Shown here one piece after another: positions 8,210 to 17,591 of a stretch of DNA of 64,000 bases. Source of the DNA: Acidimicrobiales bacterium. Lineage in GTDB: Bacteria; Actinomycetota; Acidimicrobiia; Acidimicrobiales; SHLQ01. How positions within the stretch are numbered: the first letter of the stretch is position 1; each line of letters starts with the position of its first letter. The notes beneath the pieces were generated by a model, which ran no database searches, was not told the origin of the DNA, and worked only from the letters and a program-made list of their open reading frames with translations. The position numbers were made by a program, and so were the translations under genes. The stretch covers positions 1 to 64,000 of the forward strand of contig JAHDCX010000014.1 of the NCBI GenBank assembly GCA_020629635.1, read 5' to 3'.

Positions 8210-8560
8210 ATGCGCCGCGTGTTCGTCGTACTCGCCTTTGCCCTCACCGCAGCTGCCTGCACCAGCGAAGGCCTCCCGAATTCCTACGCCGACCAGGACG
8301 GTCGGGCGGAGACCCAGTTCGTCGAGGCCTGCCAGAGCGCGCTCGCCGACTCCGACGTCGACGATCCGGTCGAGTACTGCCAGTGTGCGTTCTACACCGT
8401 TGCCGCAGATCTGTCGTTCGAGGAGTTCCTTGCGCTCGACGAACGCCTCCGAGACGATCCGGCAGCGCTGTCGCTCGAAGAGCGGACCTTGCTCGAAGGC
8501 GTGAACCTTCCGTGCGAGTTCACCGCCGCCGACATCAACGCTGCCGTTTCCAGCAGCTGA
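8210..8560 (+). CDS. Small putative lipoprotein
   Basis: This 116-residue protein begins with a short signal peptide that ends in the lipobox AAAC at residues 15-18, so the mature protein should be lipid-anchored outside the membrane. The mature part is acidic, about 98 residues, with three further cysteines (EACQSA, EYCQCAF) and one near the end (LPCEF). No domain is recognised. It starts seven bases after the glycosylase stop and may share its transcript. Its 3' end is two bases from the convergent coiled-coil gene. Confidence 0.7.
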   Translation: MRRVFVVLAFALTAAACTSEGLPNSYADQDGRAETQFVEACQSALADSDVDDPVEYCQCAFYTVAADLSFEEFLALDERLRDDPAALSLEERTLLEGVNLPCEFTAADINAAVSSS

Positions 8561-8562
8561 TC

Positions 8563-10944
8563 TCAGCCGTTCGCCGAGCCGATCTCGGGGAACTCCGCGA
8601 GCGCCTCCGGAGACAACGCGTTGATGACCGCACGGGCCTGCTCCCGATGTTGGCCAACGAGCGCCCACATCTCCGCAATCCTGGCTCGCTCTTCTTCGAG
8701 CGATCGCTCTTCGGCGGCGAGGCGCTTGCGGATCTCGTCGAGGTGAATGCGCTCGGCATCGAGACGCTTCTTCTCTTCTGAGTTGTCCTTGCGAATCGCA
8801 TCGAGACGCCCGTTGTCCGCCGCGAGCTCGGTTTCGTAGCGGTCGAAGTCGAGCTGCTGGGCGTTGAGGGTCTCGCGTCGCTCGGCGACGATTGCCGACA
8901 GCTTTCGCAGTTCGGCCTCTTCGCCCTTGAGGCCCTCACGTCGAGTGTTCAGGTCGGCCTGGAACTCCGACAGCTGTGCGGCCTCCGCCTCCGCCTGGCT
9001 CTCGGCACGCTCGACTTCGGTTTGTTGCATCGCCAGCGATTCGAGTTTGTCGTCGAGCACGGCCCGATCTCGTTCGTGCTGGCGAGCGCGATCGTCGAGA
9101 ATGTCGCTCTCCTCGTCGAGCTGGCGCCGACGTTCCACGAGCTGGGATTGCTGACGGTTGATGAACTCGCTCTGCTCATTCAGCTGCTTGCGCTGCTCGG
9201 CGAGCGCCTCGCGAGAGTTGTCGAGCGCCGACTTCTCGGCTTCGAGGTGGTCTCGTTGCTCTGCGACCATGCTGCGCTGATCGTCGAGCGCCGTCGCCTC
9301 TCCGGCCAGCTGGGCTCGCTCATGCTCGATTTGAGCCCGTTGGCGTGAGAGCAGCGCTGCGTCCTGATCGAGCTGTGCGCGCTCGGCATCGAGCGTCTGC
9401 ATTCGAGCGGTGACCTCCGCCACCTCTGCAGCGGCGCTCTCGATATCGGCCTGGGACGCGTCGAGCTGCGTGCGACGACCATCGAGGTCGGTCGCTCGAG
9501 AATCGAGGGCGGCGGCGTCGTCATCGAGCTTGGCACGGCGAGCACCGAGCTCGGCTTCTCGACCGTCCAGATCGGCCATCGTGGTGTCGAGTTGGCCCCG
9601 ACGTTCATCGAGCGCTGCGGTCTCGCTGGTCAGCTCGGCAGCTCGCTCGTCGAGGGAGACTCTGCGCTCCTCGATCTCCACGAGGCGAGCATCGAGCTCA
9701 GCGGCGGTTGCTTCGGCAGCGTCGATCTCGGCTCGGCGCTCTTCGTTGCGGGCAAGGATGCGGTCCCGTTCGAACTCGAAGTCCGCCTCGAGCGCAGCGA
9801 GTGCTCGCTTGTGGGCGTCGGCGATCTGGCGCTCTTTGCTCTGGAACTCGGTTTGCTGTTCCGCAAGCCGGTCTGCGGTCTCCGAGATCGACTTCTGGAG
9901 GCCCTCGAGTTCGCCCTGACGCTGCTTGAGATCGGCTTCTGCCGATGCGAGCCGCGCCTGCGTCGCAGCCGCCTTGGACGAGCGCTCGGCATCATCGGCG
10001 GCCTGATCGAGCGCGTCGACCTCACTCTGCATGGCGATCCGAGCCTCTTCGAGGTCGGCCTTGGCTGCGTCGATCGAGTCTCGGAGAGCTTGGACCTCGG
10101 CTTCTTCTGCCTGCAGCCTCGATCGTTCCGCGGCCAGATTGGCCTGAGACTCTCGGATGCGGTCGAGCTCAGCCCGTTCGGTTTCGAGCTCGGTACCGAG
10201 GGCCGCCAACTGTTCGCGTTCGGCGTCGAGCTCGACTCGCTGTGCGGCGAGCTGGTCCTTTTGCGCCTGGATCTCGGTCCGGAGTTCGGACGTCTCGGCG
10301 TCCGCCGACGACTCGAGCTCCGATGCGGCGCTGTCGACGGAGCGGCGACGCGCCGCCAGCTCGAGCTCGAGGGCTTCGATGTCGGCGGCGTCCTTCGCGA
10401 GGGTCTCCGCACGGCGTTCGAGCTCGTCGCGGTCGCGATCCAACCCCGCGCGTGCAGTCTCGAGGGCGGCGTACCCAGCGTCGACCTCGGCTTGATGACG
10501 GATGAGGTCTCGCTTCGCTCGCTCGGCTGCTTCGATCTCTTCCATCGACGGAGCGCCGGCCGCAGAGGCCACGGCGCCGGATGATTCCTGATCCAACTGC
10601 GCCTTGCGCATGTCGAGCGACTCCCGCTCGAGCGAGCGACGCCGCTCGGTCATCTCGGTCTCGGCCGCGGCGAGCTTCGTCCGGTGGTCCTCGACCTCCT
10701 TGCGACGACGCTCGATGTCCGAAGCCAGCTGGTTCAGGTGTCCGCGGGCCTCCTCGATACGCGCCAGTTCGGCGCGCTGGTCGGCCTGCGTACGTTCGAT
10801 CTGCTCGCGGAGCTTGGTGAGTTGCTGCTGTCGTGCGAGGAGCAGCTCTTCTTCGTTGTCGAGCGACGTGTTGGCGCGCTCGACGCGCATGCGTCGTAGG
10901 CGCTCGCTCGCGTCGTCGTCGGCACTCGTGATGTCGTCAGCCAT
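8563..10944 (-). CDS. Large coiled-coil protein (paralogue of the next gene)
   Basis: The 793-residue protein is almost wholly coiled coil, with long runs rich in Glu, Arg, Leu, Gln and Ala and repeated units such as AELDERRA and LDERRGQLD. The Asp/Glu-rich start MADDITSADDDASERLRR leads straight into heptads, with no signal peptide or membrane helix. Only the last 40 residues leave the pattern: ERARIAEMWALVGQHREQ and a short tail. The same end motif (ER-x-R-x3-W-A-x-V-x2-H-R) closes the neighbouring 1015-residue protein, so the two are tandem paralogues. A filament- or scaffold-forming role is likely by analogy with bacterial coiled-coil cytoskeletal proteins, but unproven. The ATG at 10944 is preferred; an earlier in-frame start at 10980 adds 12 residues. 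Confidence 0.82.
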   Translation of the reverse strand: MADDITSADDDASERLRRMRVERANTSLDNEEELLLARQQQLTKLREQIERTQADQRAELARIEEARGHLNQLASDIERRRKEVEDHRTKLAAAETEMTERRRSLERESLDMRKAQLDQESSGAVASAAGAPSMEEIEAAERAKRDLIRHQAEVDAGYAALETARAGLDRDRDELERRAETLAKDAADIEALELELAARRRSVDSAASELESSADAETSELRTEIQAQKDQLAAQRVELDAEREQLAALGTELETERAELDRIRESQANLAAERSRLQAEEAEVQALRDSIDAAKADLEEARIAMQSEVDALDQAADDAERSSKAAATQARLASAEADLKQRQGELEGLQKSISETADRLAEQQTEFQSKERQIADAHKRALAALEADFEFERDRILARNEERRAEIDAAEATAAELDARLVEIEERRVSLDERAAELTSETAALDERRGQLDTTMADLDGREAELGARRAKLDDDAAALDSRATDLDGRRTQLDASQADIESAAAEVAEVTARMQTLDAERAQLDQDAALLSRQRAQIEHERAQLAGEATALDDQRSMVAEQRDHLEAEKSALDNSREALAEQRKQLNEQSEFINRQQSQLVERRRQLDEESDILDDRARQHERDRAVLDDKLESLAMQQTEVERAESQAEAEAAQLSEFQADLNTRREGLKGEEAELRKLSAIVAERRETLNAQQLDFDRYETELAADNGRLDAIRKDNSEEKKRLDAERIHLDEIRKRLAAEERSLEEERARIAEMWALVGQHREQARAVINALSPEALAEFPEIGSANG

Positions 10945-11028
10945 CGGCGGGGTCTCCAGCAATCGTTCGACCGAAAGCATAGGTCGTGAACGGCTTCACC
11001 CCGATAGTCGGCGCCTCTCGACGAACGC

Positions 11029-14000
11029 TCAGCGATCGAGGATCGAGCGGGGCGGCTCGGTCAGGTCGATCACGGGCTCCGCTTCGTCACCGTCGGACTG
11101 GCCAACGGAGGACACGAAGCCGGCCGTTTTGCGACGATGATCCTCGACCATCGCCCACAGCTCGTCGAGCCGCTGACGCTCGCGTTCGATTGCGGCCGAG
11201 CGCTCTTCGAGGGCCTTGCGGCGAACCTCGAGCTCGCGGTCGTCGGACTCCAGCGTCTCGCGGGTCACTGAGTTCGCCTGCTGGCGGTCTTCGAGGAGCT
11301 GCTCATCCCGACGCAGCTCCGCGGTGCGAGCCTCGATGGACTCGCCGTCGGCCTCGACATCGGCCCACCGTCGTCGCAGGTACTCGGCGCGATCCGCAAG
11401 CTGTTGGACGTTCTCGTCGAGCGCACGACGACGATTTCGAGTCTCGATCTGTTCGGTTCCGAGCGATGCGGCGTCCTCGTCCTGCACGCTGCGCTCCGCA
11501 TCGATCACGGATCGCTGGCTGTCGAGCCGCATGACGGCGTCTTCGACGCTCGCCCGCTCGGCGGCAAGGAGCGCCCGGCGCTTCTTGATGAGGTCGGCGT
11601 CGTCGTCGAGGGCGCGGTTTTCGGCGTCGACCTGACGCTGGCGCTCCTGGATGGACCGCTCGGACAGCGCAACGCGTTCGCGTTGCTCGGCCAAGGCAGC
11701 CCGTTCGGCGGTGACCGAGTCGCGCTCTTCACGAAGGACGCGGTGTTCTTCGTCGATCCGGTCGGCCTGCACCCGGAGATCCTCGGACTGTCCGGCCAAC
11801 GCTGCACGCTCGTGCTCGATCGATTCGCGCTGGCGGGCGAGCAGCAGCAGTTCGTGCTCGACGTCGTCGCGTTCATTCTCGAGACGGGCGATGAGGCGCT
11901 CCGCCTTCTCGAGTCGTTCGTGGTCAGAATCGAGTGCACGAAGCTGCTCGTCGAGCTCAGCACGAGCCTGCACGAGGGCGTGATCCCGCTCGGCGACGTC
12001 TCGTTCCTGCGCCGCGAGAGCGTCGACACGTTCGTTCAACCGGTGGGCGGTCGAGCGGATCTCTTGATCAAGCGCGTCGAGCTCGGCGACGTGGCCCTGC
12101 TGTTCTGCCCGCCGCTGGTCCAGAGCCAACTCGAGTGCATCGAGATCCCGCGACGATGCATCGAGTCGCGCCGCCCGATCGTCGAGCTGGCGTTGCTCTT
12201 CGTCGAGAGCTCGAAGTCGCTCGGAGAGGTCTCGCTGCCGATCATCGAGCGCCGATCCGAGTTCGTCGAGCTCCGCGCTTCGGCCGGTCAATCCCTCGCG
12301 CCGCTGGTCGAGCGACGCTTCGAGTTTGCGGACTTCTTCGGCGTCGATGTCGAGTGCCGCCCGCTCGCCGTCGAGCTCGACGCGTCGCACGGCCAGGTCC
12401 GCCCGGACCGACTCGAGCTCGGCATTCTCTTCGGCGATCGCCGCTGCGGCGGTCTCGAGCTCGTGCTGTCGTCGTTCGAGGGCGATCTCCCGGTCGTCGA
12501 GTTCGGTGACTCGCCGCTCGAGCTCGTGGGTCTCCTCGGTCCGCGACTGCAGAACCTCGTGGCGACCTTCGATCTTCGCCATGCGTTCGGCGATCTCTCG
12601 CTCGAGCTCGTCGAGTTCGGCCGAGCGAGCGGCCATCTCCGCAGCACGTTCGTTGAGCGCGTCGACGTCGACGCGGCGAGCGGCCACGTCGGCCTCGAGG
12701 CGGTCGATCTCGTCGGACTGCTGCCCGAGGATCCGGCGCTCTGCCTCGATGTCGGAGCGTTCGACCTCGAGCTCCTCACGGGCGCCGGCGAGTTGGTCCG
12801 CCTCCGCACCGAGCGCAAGTCGTTGCCTTTCGAGCTTCTCCGCAAGTGCGTCGAGTTCGGACTCTTCGTTGCGGAGCGATTCGGAGCGCGCGCCGATCGA
12901 CGACTCGAGGCGCAGCAACTCGGTCTCTGCCTCGTCGGCTGCCGCCGCGCTCAGTTGGGCGTGCCGGGACTCCATCTCGGCGCGTTGTTTGTCGAGGTCG
13001 TCGTGCTGCTTTTGGAGTACCGCACGTTCGTCGGCGATCGCTGCACGTTTCGCATCGAGTTCGTGTCGCTCGCCCTCAATCGTCGACCGAAGCGATTCGA
13101 GCTCCGTTGCCTGGTCGGCCAACTCGCTCGACCGGCTCGCCAATCGAGCGCCATCACGGTCGAGGTCTGCTTGGAGTTTCTCGATCCGGAGCTGTTCGGC
13201 GATGGCGGCCTCGCTGGCCGTCGCGACCATCTCGCGCCGGGCATCGAGCTCCTGGGTGCGCGCCGCGATGAACGCCTCCTGCTGGGCGAGCTCGCCGTTG
13301 AGGTCCTCGAGCGCAACGGCGCGGTCGTGAGCCTGATCGACTCGTTCGTCGAGTGACAGTTCCTCTTCTTCGAGTCCGCGAGCCCGGAACTCGAGCTCGT
13401 CCTTCTCCTTGTCGAGGCGCTCACGAACTTCGATCAGCTTCTCCTCGAGCTCGTGCAGCTCTTCCTGTTCGTTCCGGATCCGGGCCCGTTCGGAGCTGAG
13501 CGACTCGAATTCGGTCATCGTCTCCGATCGCCGCCGCTCCGTGCCTTCGAGCATCGCCTCGAACTCGGCCTCTTCTGCGAGGTGGGCGGCTCGGCGCTCT
13601 TCGAGGGTGGTGCGGGCTTCGTCGAGCGTTTCGCGCTGGGTGTGAAGTTCGTTGACGTCGGCGACGATCTGCTTGGCTTCGGCGTCGGTCGCCTGCCGAA
13701 GGCGGTTGACGTCGCGAATCCGCTCTTCGAGTGCCGCTTCTTCGGTCAGGAGATCGGCGCGGACATCTTCGAGTTCGGATTGTTGTCCGGCGAGCATGGA
13801 CCGGACGGAGTCGAGATCGCGACGCTGGTCGTCGAGCTGGGCCCGCTCGGCGGCGAGCTCGTTGTGTCGAATCACGAGCTCGGTCGCTTCGGCGTCTGCA
13901 CGGTCGAACTCGTCGTCGAGACCGGGGACGGGGGGTGGCAACGGGCGCTCTTCGAGGCCGCCACGGCCCCAACGGTCGGCCGACGGGGCGCCGAGGGTGT

Positions 14001-14076
14001 GGTCCTCCGGTCGACGCCACGGGTCGTCATGCGACGTCGTGCCGGTGTCGTCGCTCGGCTGATCGGTCGGTGGCAT
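11029..14076 (-). CDS. Very large coiled-coil protein
   Basis: The 1015-residue protein has a Pro/Asp-rich, probably disordered N-terminus of about 70 residues (through LPPPVPGLDDEFD), then about 880 residues of nearly unbroken coiled coil, then ERQRLDELWAMVEDHRRK and a short acidic tail. It resembles the downstream 793-residue paralogue in composition and in the Trp-containing end motif. The frame is open to 14247, but the longer form would overlap the tRNA-Arg gene, so the ATG at 14076 (MPPTDQPS) is chosen. It is transcribed away from argS. A structural role in cell shape, division or polarity is inferred from composition only. Confidence 0.82.
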   Translation of the reverse strand: MPPTDQPSDDTGTTSHDDPWRRPEDHTLGAPSADRWGRGGLEERPLPPPVPGLDDEFDRADAEATELVIRHNELAAERAQLDDQRRDLDSVRSMLAGQQSELEDVRADLLTEEAALEERIRDVNRLRQATDAEAKQIVADVNELHTQRETLDEARTTLEERRAAHLAEEAEFEAMLEGTERRRSETMTEFESLSSERARIRNEQEELHELEEKLIEVRERLDKEKDELEFRARGLEEEELSLDERVDQAHDRAVALEDLNGELAQQEAFIAARTQELDARREMVATASEAAIAEQLRIEKLQADLDRDGARLASRSSELADQATELESLRSTIEGERHELDAKRAAIADERAVLQKQHDDLDKQRAEMESRHAQLSAAAADEAETELLRLESSIGARSESLRNEESELDALAEKLERQRLALGAEADQLAGAREELEVERSDIEAERRILGQQSDEIDRLEADVAARRVDVDALNERAAEMAARSAELDELEREIAERMAKIEGRHEVLQSRTEETHELERRVTELDDREIALERRQHELETAAAAIAEENAELESVRADLAVRRVELDGERAALDIDAEEVRKLEASLDQRREGLTGRSAELDELGSALDDRQRDLSERLRALDEEQRQLDDRAARLDASSRDLDALELALDQRRAEQQGHVAELDALDQEIRSTAHRLNERVDALAAQERDVAERDHALVQARAELDEQLRALDSDHERLEKAERLIARLENERDDVEHELLLLARQRESIEHERAALAGQSEDLRVQADRIDEEHRVLREERDSVTAERAALAEQRERVALSERSIQERQRQVDAENRALDDDADLIKKRRALLAAERASVEDAVMRLDSQRSVIDAERSVQDEDAASLGTEQIETRNRRRALDENVQQLADRAEYLRRRWADVEADGESIEARTAELRRDEQLLEDRQQANSVTRETLESDDRELEVRRKALEERSAAIERERQRLDELWAMVEDHRRKTAGFVSSVGQSDGDEAEPVIDLTEPPRSILDR

Positions 14077-14186
14077 CCCTACTCCGTGGTCGGTGGGGCT
14101 CGGTGAAACGGCTGTTTCGGGTGCGCCCCTGCCCGAGAGTAGAGAAGACCGCCCCCGAATCCAAAAGCGGCGGGACTGCGTCGCGG

Positions 14187-14261
14187 TGGCGCCCTCGGCA
14201 GGATTCGAACCTGCGCTCACGGCTCCGGAGGCCGATGCTCTATCCACTGAGCTACGAGGGC
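14187..14261 (-). tRNA. tRNA-Arg (anticodon CCG)
   Basis: On the minus strand a full cloverleaf can be drawn: acceptor GCCCTCG with CGAGGGC, D arm GCTC-AGTGGATA-GAGC, anticodon loop CTCCGGA (anticodon CCG, reading CGG arginine codons), and T arm GCAGG-TTCGAAT-CCTGC. A discriminator G and an encoded CCA end at 14187. The outermost anticodon-stem pair is a T-T mismatch. It lies between the coiled-coil gene and argS, whose enzyme charges it. Confidence 0.93.
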
Positions 14262-14354
14262 TGGGCGTCGATCCGAGCGGGGCTCGACGACGCGCCCACC
14301 CTAGCGGCGAACCGTTACGCTTGGCGCCTCATCGCGGCGATCTGGGAGGGCCTC

Positions 14355-15983
14355 GTGATCCAGGAAACGCTTCGGGCAGCGCTCGCTGACGCCGGAGTCG
14401 CCGAGGGCCTCGACGTGCCCGCCGAAATCGGTCTCGAACGCCCCGCCAACCCCGACCACGGCGACTGGTCGTCCAACCTGGCGATGGTGTGTTCGAAGCA
14501 GGTCGACGGACCGCCTCGAGACCTCGCAGCGCGGCTGGTCGAACGGCTCGGGGCGGCGAGCATCGGGCACGTGCGTGGCGTCGAGATCGCCGGGCCGGGC
14601 TTCATCAACTTCCGCCTCGACGACGGATGGCTCCACGACGTGCTCGTTTCGGTCCACGAGGCGGGCGTCGACGGGTACGGGCGGTCGGCGGTCGGAGCGG
14701 GCCGGTCGATCAACGTCGAATACGTCTCCGCCAACCCGACGGGTCCGCTCCACGCCGGCCACGGCCGGGGAGCCATCTATGGGGACGCCGTGGCGTCGTT
14801 GCTCGAGGCGACTGGGTGGGACGTGACCCGGGAGACGTACATCAACGACCGCGGCACGCAGATGCAGACCTATGCGGACTCGCTGACGGCGCGTGCGGCT
14901 GGCGAGGAGCCGCCAGAGGGCGGCTACATGGGTCAGTACATCGCGGACTGGGCGGCCGAGATGCCGGCCGACGCCGACGCCCTCGAGTGGGGCTACGCAC
15001 GGGCCCTCCAAGACCAGCGTGAGGTGCTCGACGCGCTCGGCATCACCTTCGACGTCTGGTTCAGCGAGCGGTCGCTCGTCGGCGACGGCGCGATCGAGGA
15101 TGCGCTCGAGCGGCTCAGAGCCCGAGAGATGGTCTATGAGGCCGACGGTGCCGTGTGGCTGCGCAGTACCGAGTTCGGGGATGACAAAGACCGAGTTCTC
15201 GTCCGGAGCAACGGCGAGTTCACGTACCTGACGCCCGACATCGCCTACCACGCCCAGAAGTTCTCCCGCTCCGACGAGTTGATCAATGTGTGGGGTGCCG
15301 ATCACCACGGCTACATCGCCCGAATGAAAGCGGCGATGGCTGCCCTCGGTCAGAACCCCGACGCGCTCGACGTGCGCGTCACCCAGATGGTCAAGCTGAT
15401 GCGCGACGGCGAGGAGGTGAAGTTGTCCAAGCGGACGGGTGACATCGTCGAACTTCGAGACGTCGTCGACGAGGTCGGTGCGGACGCGACCCGATTCACC
15501 TATCTGCTCCAGTCGGTCGACAGCCAGCAGACGTTCGACCTTGCGCATGCGGCCTCCAAGCAGATGGACAACCCCGTGTTCGGGACCCAGTACGCGCACG
15601 CCCGTCTGCGTCGGATCGCGGATGTACGTGCCGCAGAGGTCGGGGTCACGCGTGGCCCGATCGAAGACGCGGACCTGTCGCTGCTCACCCAGGCCCGTGA
15701 GCTCGAGATCCTCCGGGTGCTCTTCGACGGACCCGGCATGGTCGAGCTCGCCGCGGCCGAACGTGCGCCACACCGGCTCGTGCAGTGGGTCCGGGATCTC
15801 GCGTCGGCGGTCAACAGCTGGTATCAGGACGACGAATGCCGGGTCATCTCCGAGGGCAACTCGGCCGCGCTGACCCAGGCGCGGCTGCAACTGGTCGAAG
15901 CCGCCCGGATCGGTCTCGCGGCCGGCCTCGGCATCCTCGGCGTGGGCGCACCCGAGTCGATGTGGATGGACGAGGCCGAGTGA
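14355..15983 (+). CDS. argS: Arginine-tRNA ligase
   Basis: ArgS attaches arginine to tRNA-Arg. The 542-residue protein has the class I HIGH motif as HAGH at residues 133-136 inside SANPTGPLHAGHGRG, the KMSK loop as KLSKRTG near residue 360, and a C-terminal anticodon-binding helical domain ending in PESMWMDE. The N-terminal additional domain of ArgS is present. A GTG at 14355 is chosen: it is preceded by GGGAGGG at 14344-14350 and gives the normal N-terminus, while the open frame back to 13731 crosses the tRNA gene and the antisense of the coiled-coil gene. The stop overlaps lysA as GTGA. Confidence 0.95.
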   Translation: MIQETLRAALADAGVAEGLDVPAEIGLERPANPDHGDWSSNLAMVCSKQVDGPPRDLAARLVERLGAASIGHVRGVEIAGPGFINFRLDDGWLHDVLVSVHEAGVDGYGRSAVGAGRSINVEYVSANPTGPLHAGHGRGAIYGDAVASLLEATGWDVTRETYINDRGTQMQTYADSLTARAAGEEPPEGGYMGQYIADWAAEMPADADALEWGYARALQDQREVLDALGITFDVWFSERSLVGDGAIEDALERLRAREMVYEADGAVWLRSTEFGDDKDRVLVRSNGEFTYLTPDIAYHAQKFSRSDELINVWGADHHGYIARMKAAMAALGQNPDALDVRVTQMVKLMRDGEEVKLSKRTGDIVELRDVVDEVGADATRFTYLLQSVDSQQTFDLAHAASKQMDNPVFGTQYAHARLRRIADVRAAEVGVTRGPIEDADLSLLTQARELEILRVLFDGPGMVELAAAERAPHRLVQWVRDLASAVNSWYQDDECRVISEGNSAALTQARLQLVEAARIGLAAGLGILGVGAPESMWMDEAE

Positions 15984-17266
15984 GCCCCGACCCCACACAA
16001 CCGATTCCGCGACACCTGCTGCCCGATTCGGCAGAGATCGTCGACGGACGCCTGCGCATCGGCGGTTGTGATGTCGGCGAACTCGCCCGGGAGTACGGGA
16101 CGCCGATCTTCATCTACGACGAGGACCACCTGCGCGCTCGCGCCCGCGAGGCCGTCGAGGCTTTCGGCCCGGGCGTGGCGTACGCCTCCAAGGCGTTCTT
16201 GTGCACGGCGATGGCCCGCCTCGTTCACGAAGAGGGCATGGACATCGACGTGTCGACCGCGGGGGAGTTCCACGTGGCGCGAGCCGCCGACGTGCCCGCC
16301 GCCGCAATGGTCTTTCACGGCAACAACAAGAATCGGACCGAACTCGCGCTCGCGATGACCGAAGGCGTCGGCCGAGTCGTCGTCGACTCCTTCGACGAGA
16401 TGGACCGCATCGAAGCGCTCCACGCCGAGGGGCTGGCGGCAATCGACGTGTTGTTGCGCATCACGCCCGGCGTCGAAGCCCACACGCACGAATACATCTC
16501 CACCGGTCGCGACGATTCGAAGTTCGGCTTCACCGTGTCCACCGGGCTCGCGGAGCGGGCGATCGCCCGGGCCAAGCAGTCGCCGGCGATGCGGTTGCGA
16601 GGCATTCACGCGCACATCGGTTCGCAGGTTTTTCGGGTCGACTCGTTTGCCCGAGCTGCGGAGGTGATCGCCAGCGTCGGTGCACCCCACGACCTCGAAG
16701 AGGTCTCGGTCGGCGGTGGACTCGGTGTGCCCTACGTGTTGGGCGAAGAGGGCGCCTCGATCACGTCATGGGCAGGTGTCGTACACGATGCGCTCGGCGC
16801 CGCCGGGGTGAGTGCCCGAGTCCTCGCCGAACCCGGCAGGTCGATCGCCGCGGCAGCGGCGATCACGGTCTACGAGGTCGGCACAGTCAAGCCGCTCGAG
16901 GGGATCCGGACTTACGTCGCTGTCGACGGTGGCATGTCGGACAACCCTCGGCCAGTGCTGTACGGGAGCGGTTACGAGTCGTTTCTCGTCGAACGAGCCG
17001 ACGCGCCCCGGGATCTCGAGGTGCGCGTCGTGGGCAAACACTGCGAGTCCGGTGATGTCCTCGTCCGAGAAGGGCACGTGCCGAGCGACATCGCGGTCGG
17101 GGACCTCTTGGCGACACCGGTGACTGGCGCCTATGGCCATTCGATGGGTTCGAACTACAACGCCATCACCCGGCCGCCCGTCGTGTTTGCGTCACGCGGC
17201 GACGCCCGCCTCGTTGTACGACGAGAAACGCTGGACGATCTGCTCCGTCGAGACGTCATCGACTGA
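15980..17266 (+). CDS. lysA: Diaminopimelate decarboxylase
   Basis: LysA makes lysine from meso-diaminopimelate, using PLP. The fold-type III signature is complete: PLP lysine K71 in YASKAF, HIGSQ near residue 213, the phosphate-binding GGGLGVPY, EPGR, and the catalytic cysteine in CESGDVL near residue 356. The 428-residue length is normal. The GTG start overlaps the argS stop (GTGA), and argS-lysA is a well-known actinobacterial pair. In many actinobacteria hom follows directly; here three unrelated genes lie between. Confidence 0.95.
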   Translation: MSPDPTQPIPRHLLPDSAEIVDGRLRIGGCDVGELAREYGTPIFIYDEDHLRARAREAVEAFGPGVAYASKAFLCTAMARLVHEEGMDIDVSTAGEFHVARAADVPAAAMVFHGNNKNRTELALAMTEGVGRVVVDSFDEMDRIEALHAEGLAAIDVLLRITPGVEAHTHEYISTGRDDSKFGFTVSTGLAERAIARAKQSPAMRLRGIHAHIGSQVFRVDSFARAAEVIASVGAPHDLEEVSVGGGLGVPYVLGEEGASITSWAGVVHDALGAAGVSARVLAEPGRSIAAAAAITVYEVGTVKPLEGIRTYVAVDGGMSDNPRPVLYGSGYESFLVERADAPRDLEVRVVGKHCESGDVLVREGHVPSDIAVGDLLATPVTGAYGHSMGSNYNAITRPPVVFASRGDARLVVRRETLDDLLRRDVID

Positions 17267-17306
17267 CACCGCTCGTCCACGCGGCGGTCGTGGGAGACTG
17301 GTCGCC

Positions 17307-17591
17307 ATGGAAGCCGTGGAGGAAACGCAACCATGGCGGCGTCGTCCGAGTGTCGAACGTCGACTCGTGGGCGCACGACGGCTCGTTCAACCGCTCGCAT
17401 CTGAGGTCGCCGTCGTCCTCGCTGGCTCCGCGCCGTTCATCTGGGACGCGCTCGCTGCTGGACCATGTACGACCACGGAGCTGATCGACGCTGCGGCCGG
17501 CCACTACGACGACGACCGCGAGGCGCTTGCGGTCGGAGTTCATGGCGCGCTCGAGCTTCTTCGCGCCCAGCGCCTGATCGAGTCGGCGTGA
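17307..17591 (+). CDS. PqqD-like small protein
   Basis: The 94-residue protein fits the PqqD-like family of small helical adaptor proteins. Marks are the winged-helix-like core SAPFIWDALAAG-x5-ELIDAAAGHY and the closing ALELLRAQRLIE. True PqqD and its relatives bind leader peptides of ribosomally made natural products, but many actinobacterial homologues have no nearby peptide and their role is unknown. No precursor peptide or radical-SAM gene is seen here. The stop overlaps the next gene as GTGA, which suggests a functional pair with the nucleotidyltransferase. Confidence 0.65.
   Translation: MEAVEETQPWRRRPSVERRLVGARRLVQPLASEVAVVLAGSAPFIWDALAAGPCTTTELIDAAAGHYDDDREALAVGVHGALELLRAQRLIESA

Noticed and set aside
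11404-13356. 650-codon open frame on the plus strand across the coiled-coil gene
   Set aside because: It is antisense to the coiled-coil gene. The strong Glu/Leu/Arg codon bias of coiled coils leaves the opposite frames open; the sequence has no domain logic of its own.
14077-14247. Longer N-terminus of the 1015-residue coiled-coil protein
   Set aside because: It would overlap the tRNA-Arg gene, and the added residues do not look like protein; the ATG at 14076 is better.
14301-15998. 565-codon open frame antisense to argS
   Set aside because: ArgS has all its motifs on the plus strand; this is a shadow frame.
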